DNA of 64,000 nucleotides from Cystobacterineae bacterium. GTDB lineage: Bacteria; Myxococcota; Myxococcia; Myxococcales; Myxococcaceae. The stretch is taken from assembly GCA_009781495.1 (NCBI GenBank), contig WQYA01000001.1, positions 1-64,000 on the forward strand. The letters are read 5' to 3'. The position numbers and the translations under genes were made by a program. Below are positions 25,942 through 33,746 of the stretch, one piece after another. How positions within the stretch are numbered: the stretch's first letter is position 1; each line of letters opens with the position of its first letter. The notes under the pieces were generated by a model. That model had not been told where the DNA came from and did no database searches. It worked only from the letters and a program-made list of their open reading frames with translations.

Positions 25942-27327
25942 ATGTCGCTGTTTTGTCAAAGCCATAGGCGTTTTCAGAGCTGGCCAAGCATGCTGGTGGT
26001 GTGGGGCATTTGTTGGGCCTTGGGTTGCACACTGGAGGAATTCAACAACATGCCTCCTTTGGACGCATTCTATTTTCCTTCAAGCGTAGCCTACATAGAG
26101 CGTGAGGGTGGGGAGGAAGGGATATTGCTGATAGCGAATGCGAATTTCGACAAGCGCTACAAGCATGGGAGTGTTGTAGCCGTAGACTTATCGGCATTAG
26201 GGGAGGGGGGCCTACCGGCATTTGGGGAGACGGAGGGGTTGCCCAAGCACATTCGAGAGTTGAACATTCGTCCTGAGGATGCGTTGAGGGTTTCAAGTTT
26301 TTCGGGGCGGCTAGGGTTTTATCCACTTCCTGGCGGGGAGGGCCTGCGTTTTTTCCTCCCCTCCCGCTCCGAGGGTGCTTTGTTGCATGTCATCGACATG
26401 GACATGCCGCATGAGGTGGGGGGGGCATTGAATTTGCGTTGTTTCCCCAAGCCAAGGAAGGAGGAGAGCGACTGCACGCAGACAGCGCTCTCTTTGACGG
26501 CGAATGAGAAGACGAAGACGGGGCTTCCGCGGGCGCCCTCTCCGGGGTTTGCGGTGGTAAGCCCGGATGGAGAAGTTTGGCTAACCCACATGGATGCGGC
26601 GGACTCTCCTACCGGCAGCACGGCCAACCACGTTTCCTATGCGGTACGTTTATCAGCCATGGAGCCTCAGCTAACGAACGATGCGTTTATGCCCATAGGG
26701 ACATATCCTTCGGATACGGCCTTAGTACTGGGGGACTGGATACTCTTAACAGGCAGGGGGGGTGCCCCCGTACTTCGCATGTTATCGACGACGGAGAGGG
26801 GGAGGATAGAGGATGCGAACATAGAAAGCAGTTTAAGGGTAAGTGAAGGGCGTGATTTGGTTTTATCCAGTGACCGGAGGGAGATATTTCTATTAGGCCG
26901 CTACCCGGATTTATTTTTGGTATTACGTTTAAACGAGACCACCTCCCCCCCTTCGGTGCAAGTAGCGCGGGAAATTCCGCTGCCGGAAGGCCCCATGGCC
27001 TTGCACATACTCAAGCGGGAGGGGCAGGGCGACCTGGTAGCCATTCTCAGTTCAGGCAGCAGCGCCTTGTCTTTTTATGATCAAGACGCGGGGATATTGA
27101 CAGGCCAGCTGACGGTTTTGGGGCAAGGGCCTTTTTCCATGGCTTCGAGCAAGCGAGGGGGTGGGGCCAGGTTGTTTATTGGCAATTTCAGTGATGGCCG
27201 TATTGCCGTAGTGGACATGATGGATTTGAAGCGTCCGCAGGATGCGCGCCTGGTTGCTTTTTTAGGCAAGTCCCAGGAGTGCCTTATACAGGGGGATGAT
27301 TCTGCAAAATGCGAGGAGGGGCCATGA
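25942..27327 (+). CDS. Predicted lipoprotein, beta-propeller-like
   Basis: The ATG at 25942 lies two bases after the glyS stop and gives 461 residues. It has a hydrophobic leader ending in ALGC, a probable lipoprotein site. The rest is beta-rich with repeated short blocks such as VVAVDLSALGEGG, VVSPDGEVWLTH and LVLSSDRREIFLLGRYP; near the end FIGNFSDGRIAVVDMMDL resembles YVTN/YncE-type propeller blades. I do not recognise a specific family. It overlaps the next lipoprotein gene by ATGA; the pair is probably a functional unit in the cell envelope. Confidence 0.6.
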   Translation: MSLFCQSHRRFQSWPSMLVVWGICWALGCTLEEFNNMPPLDAFYFPSSVAYIEREGGEEGILLIANANFDKRYKHGSVVAVDLSALGEGGLPAFGETEGLPKHIRELNIRPEDALRVSSFSGRLGFYPLPGGEGLRFFLPSRSEGALLHVIDMDMPHEVGGALNLRCFPKPRKEESDCTQTALSLTANEKTKTGLPRAPSPGFAVVSPDGEVWLTHMDAADSPTGSTANHVSYAVRLSAMEPQLTNDAFMPIGTYPSDTALVLGDWILLTGRGGAPVLRMLSTTERGRIEDANIESSLRVSEGRDLVLSSDRREIFLLGRYPDLFLVLRLNETTSPPSVQVAREIPLPEGPMALHILKREGQGDLVAILSSGSSALSFYDQDAGILTGQLTVLGQGPFSMASSKRGGGARLFIGNFSDGRIAVVDMMDLKRPQDARLVAFLGKSQECLIQGDDSAKCEEGP

Positions 27328-29183
27328 AGTTTGGCAAATGCCGCTGGATAAATTTGGGGTGGGTGGCGTGTTTTATTTTGGCTTGTACAGAGAAGCCCGA
27401 GGGCAGCGACGCCGCACTCTATGGTGTGGGCGATTTGGTTTCGTCCGGCGACTTAATATTTACTTTATCCAGGGACCACAACGAGCTGCGCGCTTTGGAT
27501 TTAAATTCCAGCGATCGCGTGAGGGGTCCGCATTTTATGCCGGCGGTGAACCCCCTGGAGCCGCTTGCGATTCCTGTATTGGACTACCCGAATATTTTAG
27601 CAAGCGACTTAAGGTGGGAGGATAGCCTATTAGACTCCGGGGAGCTTATTCCCCAAGGGAGGATGTTAGGGGGCCCCTTTGTTTATGCCGCCAGCCATGG
27701 GAGGGGAGGCATTTCCATCATAGGGGCTTCACGCGAGTGGCTGAAGGAGCTTCAACGTTTTCCGACGGGTGCTCCGGTGACGGCGCTGGCAGCGCACCGT
27801 GCAGAAGGGCTGTCGACGCTGTTTTTTGGCACCTATGACGGTGCAGAGGGGAGCCTATGGGCATTGGACTTGCAGAGTGAGCAGGCGGTGCATGAGGCTT
27901 CTGTGGAGGATTTGTTGGCGAGCCAGCGGTTGATACAAAGCTACACCGGCCGCGTCATAACAGCCTTGAGTATATTGCCCGGAGGCGCGCTGGCTGTAGC
28001 GGTGCGCAGAGATGTCGGCAGTGCGACGGCAGTGGACGAGACGACGGCCCTTCATTTTTTAGACAACACAGAGCCGATGACGGAGCGGTTGAAGCTTGAG
28101 TTGCCCCAGGCTTTGCGGATGTTGACGACGCATGCCGCGGCGAAGCATACGGGGGGGAGTTTAGCAGCGGGGAAGTGGCTTTATGGCATATTAGACGAGG
28201 GGGGGTGTATGTCAGACTTATGTGAGAGTGGCATGCTGGCGGTAGATGTAGAGACAGGGGACATAGGGCCGACCCTTCCATGTATAGGGGGCCTACCCAT
28301 TTCGCTGGGGTTTATGCCCGCCGTCTACAAAGGGGTGGAGAGGCTGGTAGGTTTTTATGTGACAGGCAGTGGCCTCATAGGGATGTTTGATGCGGCAGCG
28401 CCTGGCCCACTGGAAGCGCCCAGAGCGGTTTCTGCCGCATTTTTCACACCCGACGGTGCAGGCGAGCTGCGGGAGACGAGCTACGTGGAAGGGCCATTGT
28501 TGAACGCAGATGGGACGCCGGCGGTACAAGTGACGGGGGTGGTTTTGGACGAGACGATTTTGATAGGGATAGAGTCCTTGGTGCCTGGGTGGACGAGGGT
28601 AACGCTGGAGGCCGACACCGTTATTGCGGGCCGTTTTTTCGTTGACAGTGTGGAGATGTCGCGCATTGAAGAAGGGGATGAGTTGGAGCTATTGGGGCAA
28701 GAGTCCTGCGTGGTGCGTGTGGAGGGGGTAGATGAAGGAGATGGGGCCGTGGATTTGGGGCTAGGGCCATTGCCGGCCTGTTTTGGGGAGGGTACGGACT
28801 TTCAGTTAAGGGCCGGGGAAGAGAGCAGCCACCCCTATGTAGTAGCGGGTATGAAAACAGGCTACCTAGGACGTACGGGGCCTGGCCAGTCTTTTCATTC
28901 GGCAAAACCTGAGCTAAGCATTGATTTTGGAACGACTTCTTCTGTTGAAGCCCGTCGAGGTGCGCGTTGGGAGTTGGCATTATCCTCTGGATATTTCGAA
29001 CATTCGAGAGACATTCAGGGTGTTAGCGAGTGTTCCACGCGAATTGCTGCTGGCATATGGATAGATTCGGTGAGACAAAAGGCATATATTTCGTTTTCTT
29101 CTTCCAATGCATTGGTTGAAGTAGGCGCCCAAGCGTTGCTAGAGAAAGCTTTAGGTGAAGCAGAGGTGGCCTGTTATCGGTGA
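27324..29183 (+). CDS. Predicted lipoprotein, large, unknown function
   Basis: The ATG at 27324 overlaps the preceding stop by four bases; the product has 619 residues. The leader ends in ILAC, a good lipobox. The mature part is rich in Gly and beta strands and contains propeller-like blocks (LIFTLSRDHNELRALDLNS, LFFGTYDGAEGSLWALDL, AYISFSSSNALVEVG). A pair of cysteines in CMSDLCESGMLAVDVETGD could form a disulfide. No known family is recognised. Codon use resembles its neighbours. Linked by overlap to the lipoprotein upstream. Confidence 0.6.
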   Translation: MKFGKCRWINLGWVACFILACTEKPEGSDAALYGVGDLVSSGDLIFTLSRDHNELRALDLNSSDRVRGPHFMPAVNPLEPLAIPVLDYPNILASDLRWEDSLLDSGELIPQGRMLGGPFVYAASHGRGGISIIGASREWLKELQRFPTGAPVTALAAHRAEGLSTLFFGTYDGAEGSLWALDLQSEQAVHEASVEDLLASQRLIQSYTGRVITALSILPGGALAVAVRRDVGSATAVDETTALHFLDNTEPMTERLKLELPQALRMLTTHAAAKHTGGSLAAGKWLYGILDEGGCMSDLCESGMLAVDVETGDIGPTLPCIGGLPISLGFMPAVYKGVERLVGFYVTGSGLIGMFDAAAPGPLEAPRAVSAAFFTPDGAGELRETSYVEGPLLNADGTPAVQVTGVVLDETILIGIESLVPGWTRVTLEADTVIAGRFFVDSVEMSRIEEGDELELLGQESCVVRVEGVDEGDGAVDLGLGPLPACFGEGTDFQLRAGEESSHPYVVAGMKTGYLGRTGPGQSFHSAKPELSIDFGTTSSVEARRGARWELALSSGYFEHSRDIQGVSECSTRIAAGIWIDSVRQKAYISFSSSNALVEVGAQALLEKALGEAEVACYR

Positions 29184-29248
29184 GTGGCGGATGATGAAAG
29201 TCGGTCAAATATTTTGGATTTCACGTTGAATTGAAGGATGCTTGAAAC

Positions 29249-29968
29249 ATGATGGGACCCAGTTCCAAGTCACAGCGCCGTGTAGCGATTGCCGATCACA
29301 TATGGCAAGCGTTTGAAGAGATGGCTGTTCAAATGGGAGTCGAGAAGGAAGCTCTTATTAACCAAGCGATGTTTATGTTTGCGAGGCTTAATGGTTTCTT
29401 GGAAGCTCAAGAGCATTTGTCAGCGCGCACCCTGTTGCATAGCGAAGGGGAGCGACCTCCGGCATTGCCGCGCCGAGCAGAAGGAGGGAATGCGCGCAGC
29501 CAAGAAATGACGATGGGGTTTGATGATGATGAGGGGCGTCAGGCTCGGGTGATGGAAGCTGCAGCTGAGCTGGAGCGTTCCATGCGTGTACGCCAATCGT
29601 CTTCGTTGGAACTAGAAGCCAGTGCTTCTAGTACAGCCTGGGGATTGGACGAAGCCTTGGGAGCGTCTCCGAGTTCCTATGTTGGGAAGACTTTATATGT
29701 GCAGTTGGACACAGGGGAGCCGGAGCCTGTCATTGCTTCGCGTTTTGTCATCGGTCGAGGTCGGCATTGCAATTTGGTGATTCCCTCGGGGAAGGTTTCG
29801 AGGGAGCATGCGGAGATAATACGTGAAGGGGATGACTATTACATAGGGGATATGGACTCCTCCAACGGGACATGGTTCAACAAGCAGCGCTTGAAGCAGC
29901 GCCGAAGGATAGAAGACGGCGAGGAATACTATATTTGCAGCGAGCGTATTCGTGTTTCCTTCCGCTGA
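29249..29968 (+). CDS. FHA-domain protein
   Basis: The C-terminal 95 residues are a forkhead-associated domain, which binds phosphothreonine: FVIGRGRHCNL, then SREHAEI and SSNGTWFN, holding the usual Arg, Ser, His and Asn residues. The first 55 residues are a separate helical unit (RRVAIADHIWQAFEEMAVQ) that vaguely recalls ribbon-helix-helix proteins, followed by a flexible acidic linker. It has no membrane segment. It sits directly before the prepilin peptidase, secretin and FHA-CpaF genes and could pass kinase signals to that machine. AAGGA lies upstream of the double ATG. Confidence 0.8.
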   Translation: MMGPSSKSQRRVAIADHIWQAFEEMAVQMGVEKEALINQAMFMFARLNGFLEAQEHLSARTLLHSEGERPPALPRRAEGGNARSQEMTMGFDDDEGRQARVMEAAAELERSMRVRQSSSLELEASASSTAWGLDEALGASPSSYVGKTLYVQLDTGEPEPVIASRFVIGRGRHCNLVIPSGKVSREHAEIIREGDDYYIGDMDSSNGTWFNKQRLKQRRRIEDGEEYYICSERIRVSFR

Positions 29969-29988
29969 TTTTTTTCTGAAATGGCCAA

Positions 29989-30507
29989 GTGATTGCTGAC
30001 AGCTGGCAAATAGCCCTTTGCTTGTTGTTGTGTTGTGCCTTGCTCATTGGGATGGTGACGGATTTATGGTTTCGGAAGATTTATGACTGGGTGACGTTGC
30101 CGAGCATATTTTTGGCATGGTTCATTCGGTGGATAGAGGGGGGTTGGGGGGGATGGGGAGAGGGGCTGGCTTCTGGTCTATGGGGTTGTTGTATAGGGGC
30201 GGGTTTTTTAGGGGTATTTGTTTTATGGAAAGGGGGAGTGGAGTGGGGAGAAGTGAAGCTGATGGGGGTAGTGGGAGCGGTATTGGGATGGCCGAGGGCA
30301 ATGGAGGCATTGGTGTTGGTTTCGTTGTTTGGGGCATTGCAGGCGCTGATAGCGATTGTTGTGAGGAAGATTTGTCGGCGCAGACGTTCCTTAGGTGAGG
30401 AGGAAGAGGAGAGGGCTATCATTCGGGAGCGTTTTTCCATTCCCTATGGAGTATCGATTGCGCTAGGTGGCATAGGGAGTTTGGTTTGGTCTTTCTGGAT
30501 AGGCTAA
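29989..30507 (+). CDS. CpaA/TadV-like A24 prepilin peptidase, second catalytic Asp replaced
   Basis: Membrane aspartyl protease of the A24 family that removes the leader of Flp-type prepilins. About six membrane segments are seen. The first active-site motif is intact (VTDLWFRKIYDWVTLP, Asp25). The second, normally GxGDxK, reads VEWGEVKLM, with Glu88 where the catalytic Asp should be. Length (172) suits the small peptidase-only CpaA type. It starts with GTG 21 bases after the FHA gene, with no strong Shine-Dalgarno, and lies directly before the secretin gene. Confidence 0.8.
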   Translation: MIADSWQIALCLLLCCALLIGMVTDLWFRKIYDWVTLPSIFLAWFIRWIEGGWGGWGEGLASGLWGCCIGAGFLGVFVLWKGGVEWGEVKLMGVVGAVLGWPRAMEALVLVSLFGALQALIAIVVRKICRRRRSLGEEEEERAIIRERFSIPYGVSIALGGIGSLVWSFWIG

Positions 30508-30528
30508 CAAAATGATATGGGAGAAGTC

Positions 30529-31974
30529 ATGAAGCGGATGCGTGGGCTTTTGGCAATTTTTTGGGCTTTCGGGGTGGTGGCGCTGGCTCAATCTCAGCCG
30601 GAAGGCAATCATCTCAACATGGGAATAGGCACACAGCGGGTGCTGACGATTCCAGGGGCCATTCGTGTTGCAGCAGGCAGTCCGGATGTACTTGAAGTGA
30701 AGGTTGTACCTCCGAACCAGCTTTTGTTGACGGCGCTGGGGGAAGGCAGGACGACACTAACGGTATGGAAGAACAACGGGCAGCGTCTGTCCTATTCGGT
30801 GACGGTCCGCAAGACGGATTTTCCCACTTTGGTTTCAGACATTAAGAGGCTTTTGGGAGATGTTGAGGGCATCAACGTACGGATTATAGGGGACTACATT
30901 TATATTGATGGTCGGGCCTATACGCAGGCGGATGCGGATCGTGTTGATCAAGTTGTCGCGCTCTATCCCAACGTCAAGAGTCTGGTCAAAGTTGCTCCCG
31001 AAGCCAGGCGTATTGTTGCGCAGAATTTGGATGCGGCCTTTCAAAAAGCGGGGCTCAAAAACATTCGTCCGAATGTTGTGGGTTCAACCATTTTCCTAGA
31101 GGGTTCTGTTGAGAGCCAGCAAGATTTAGAGAAAGTGCAGCTCATCACCCAAGCTTTAGGTGAGAAAGTTGAGAATTTGTTGACGGTTGGAATTCGTCGG
31201 ATGATTTTATCCGAAGTTCAGTTTGTCGAAATTCGGCGCAGCACAACCGATCGTTATGGCATCAAATACCCGACCGATTTGTTAGGGCGAGCAGGAGGCA
31301 CTTTCCAGGCGGCGAAGGGGTTATTTGCATCGGCCAGTCCATTTGTAGGCTCTTTAGGGCTACAAGGGGATTTAGGTTCAAACTGGTCTGTTGGTTTCCA
31401 AGGGAATACTGGCTATGGGCGTTTGTTGGCGCAGCCCAAACTGGTTTGTGCCAGTGGGGAGACCGCTGAGTTTATGGCAGGCGGTGAAATTCCTCTTCCT
31501 ATCATTACGATGATGCACATCATCATTGAATACAAGCCCTATGGGGTTATTCTCAAAATCAAACCGACAGCAGATAGAAGCGGCAACATTCAGACGGAGA
31601 TTGAGGCAGAGGTTTCAGAAATAGACGACACGGTTTCTGTGACAGCTGGCGCCAATGTGAGCATTCCAGGTTTTCGCAAGCGTCGCGTGAAAACGAACGT
31701 TACGGTTCGTCATGGTGAAACGATTGTGCTCTCAGGAGTTTTCAACCATGATGAGCAGAAGTCGGTTTCAAAGCTTCCTGGACTGGGGCACATTCCCATC
31801 ATTGGTGAGTTGTTCAAGAACAGAGGGTTTGACACGACGAAACGAGAGCTGTTGATTTTTGTGACTCCGCGCATTGTCAATCCCGAGTCTGACAAAATTC
31901 GGACGATGATAGACGAGATGAAGGTGCGCTATAAAGAAGCCCGAAGCGAAGTTCGCTTCAATATTTTTGACTAA
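30529..31974 (+). CDS. CpaC/RcpA-type outer-membrane secretin
   Basis: Forms the outer-membrane gate of a Tad/Flp-type pilus or secretion machine. A signal peptide (about 1-22) is followed by the pilus-associated N-terminal domain (IGTQRVLTIPGAIRVAAGSPDVLEV), BON-like modules (VRIIGDYIYIDGRA and VVGSTIFLEGSV), and the secretin domain with VQFVEIRRS, GRLLAQPKLVCASGETAEFMAGGEIPLP-type beta-lip region, and the closing VSKLPGLGHIPIIGELF and LLIFVTPRIV. The ATG at 30529 sits 2 bases after GGAGAAG; another ATG at 30517 would contain that Shine-Dalgarno. 481 residues. Confidence 0.93.
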   Translation: MKRMRGLLAIFWAFGVVALAQSQPEGNHLNMGIGTQRVLTIPGAIRVAAGSPDVLEVKVVPPNQLLLTALGEGRTTLTVWKNNGQRLSYSVTVRKTDFPTLVSDIKRLLGDVEGINVRIIGDYIYIDGRAYTQADADRVDQVVALYPNVKSLVKVAPEARRIVAQNLDAAFQKAGLKNIRPNVVGSTIFLEGSVESQQDLEKVQLITQALGEKVENLLTVGIRRMILSEVQFVEIRRSTTDRYGIKYPTDLLGRAGGTFQAAKGLFASASPFVGSLGLQGDLGSNWSVGFQGNTGYGRLLAQPKLVCASGETAEFMAGGEIPLPIITMMHIIIEYKPYGVILKIKPTADRSGNIQTEIEAEVSEIDDTVSVTAGANVSIPGFRKRRVKTNVTVRHGETIVLSGVFNHDEQKSVSKLPGLGHIPIIGELFKNRGFDTTKRELLIFVTPRIVNPESDKIRTMIDEMKVRYKEARSEVRFNIFD

Positions 31975-31989
31975 GTTGTCAAACATAGA

Positions 31990-33744
31990 ATGCCGCTCGT
32001 CATTGAGAGGGCGGCAATCTTTGAAGGCAAGGAAGATGTTTTCGCTATGCTTTTGGTGACGCTTGCCGAGAAAGATTCTGAAGAAGAAGAGCTTACGTTC
32101 GACAAAGCAGAAGTCTCCATTGGCCGTCTGGCAAGTTGCGATTTGTGTCTTTCCAAAGGGAATGTTTCGAAGAACCACGCCAAATTTGTTGAGCGTGAAG
32201 GCAGGGTTATTCTTGTCGATCTGCGATCGACGAATGGGACTTTTGTCAATGGACGGCGTCTGACGGGGCCACAGGTAGTGAAGCCCAATGATGAGATTTC
32301 CATTGGCGACTATTTTCTATATGCAGAGGTGCTCGAAGATGAGCATGAAGATGACGATGAATTGGAAGATCGTTATCTAAAGAAAGAAGAGTCTTCTCAG
32401 AGGAACATGCCGGCTTCGCTTGCAGCTGCGCTTGCGAAGAGCCGAAAGCACAAGATAGATCCAGCCATAGAAGCCTATGCGAAGTTGCAAAAAGACATTC
32501 ATGATCGTCTCATTGAATATTTGGATTTGAGGCGTATGGATTTGGATAGGCTAGGGGATGAAGAGCTCTGGCGCCGCACAGAGAAAGCCATTCGGGACAT
32601 TGTCGAACAGATGGAGATGGACGGTGAATTGCCCACCCACATTCATCGTGATCAGCTGTTGAGGGATGTGCTCAATGAGGCACTGGGTTTAGGTCCCTTA
32701 GAGGCTTTTTTAGCCAACGAAGAAATTTCTGAAATTATGGTGAACCACGCTGCGCAAATTTATATAGAGCAACGTGGCAAAATCACCCTTTCAGATAAAA
32801 TTTTCTCTTCTAACCAAGCCGTATTGGGTGTCATTGAACGGATTGTTGCCCCCATTGGTCGAAGAATCGACGAATCATCGCCTTTGGTGGATGCGCGTTT
32901 GAAGGATGGGAGTCGTGTGAATGCGATTATTCCGCCTTTGGCGCTCAAAGGTCCTTGCATTACCATCCGCAAGTTTAAGCGTGAGGCTTTGAGGATTGAA
33001 GACCTGGTTCGTTTCAAAACGTTGTCGCCGCAGATGGCAGAATTTCTCGAAGCGTGCATACAGGCGAAGCGCAACATTGTTATTTCTGGAGGCACGGGTT
33101 CAGGAAAGACCACCACGCTCAACATCATCAGTGGTTTTATTCCAGATGACGAGCGCATTATTACGGTGGAAGACGCAGCGGAATTGCAGTTGCCGCAGGA
33201 GCATTGGGTCCAGTTAGAATCACGTCCGCCGAATTTAGAGGGGAAGGGGGCGATTAGCATTCGAGACTTGGTGAAGAACTGTTTGCGTATGAGGCCGGAT
33301 AGGATTGTTGTAGGTGAATGTCGAAGTGGTGAAGCTTTGGACATGTTGCAGGCCATGAATACAGGCCACGATGGTTCTTTGACGACGCTGCATGCCAATA
33401 CGCCGCGAGATGCTTTGGCGCGTCTAGAAACGATGGTGTTGATGGCGGGCATGGAATTGCCGGCCAAGGCCATTCGCGAACAAATTGCCAGTGCCGTGCA
33501 TATTATTGTTCAGCAGACGCGGTTTTCGGATGGAAGCCGGAGGCTTTCCTATATTACAGAGGTGTCGGGGATGGAGGTCGACATTGTGACTTTGCAGGAT
33601 ATTTTTTATTTCAAGCAAGAAGGGTTCACACCTGATGGGAAGGTGAAGGGGCGCTATGTTGCATCGGGTTTTGTTCCCAAGTTTTATGAAGACTTGCAGC
33701 GGCGGGGTATTCCCGTCAACATGGGCATCTTCAGAGAGGAGTGA
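31990..33744 (+). CDS. CpaF/TadA-family ATPase with N-terminal FHA domain
   Basis: Motor ATPase of the Tad-like machine. Residues 40-110 are an FHA domain (VSIGRLASC, SKNHAKF, STNGTFVNGR), then an acidic linker and the CpaF core: ISEIMVNHAAQIYIE, DARLKDGSRVNAIIPP, Walker A GGTGSGKT at 367-374, VEDAAELQL and RPDRIVVGE. An N-terminal phosphothreonine reader on the motor suggests control by Ser/Thr kinases. The start could instead be the ATG at 32047, which aligns with the first FHA strand. It follows the secretin by 15 bases and almost touches the next gene. TadB/TadC-type platform genes are absent here. Confidence 0.92.
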   Translation: MPLVIERAAIFEGKEDVFAMLLVTLAEKDSEEEELTFDKAEVSIGRLASCDLCLSKGNVSKNHAKFVEREGRVILVDLRSTNGTFVNGRRLTGPQVVKPNDEISIGDYFLYAEVLEDEHEDDDELEDRYLKKEESSQRNMPASLAAALAKSRKHKIDPAIEAYAKLQKDIHDRLIEYLDLRRMDLDRLGDEELWRRTEKAIRDIVEQMEMDGELPTHIHRDQLLRDVLNEALGLGPLEAFLANEEISEIMVNHAAQIYIEQRGKITLSDKIFSSNQAVLGVIERIVAPIGRRIDESSPLVDARLKDGSRVNAIIPPLALKGPCITIRKFKREALRIEDLVRFKTLSPQMAEFLEACIQAKRNIVISGGTGSGKTTTLNIISGFIPDDERIITVEDAAELQLPQEHWVQLESRPPNLEGKGAISIRDLVKNCLRMRPDRIVVGECRSGEALDMLQAMNTGHDGSLTTLHANTPRDALARLETMVLMAGMELPAKAIREQIASAVHIIVQQTRFSDGSRRLSYITEVSGMEVDIVTLQDIFYFKQEGFTPDGKVKGRYVASGFVPKFYEDLQRRGIPVNMGIFREE

Positions 33745-33746
33745 CG

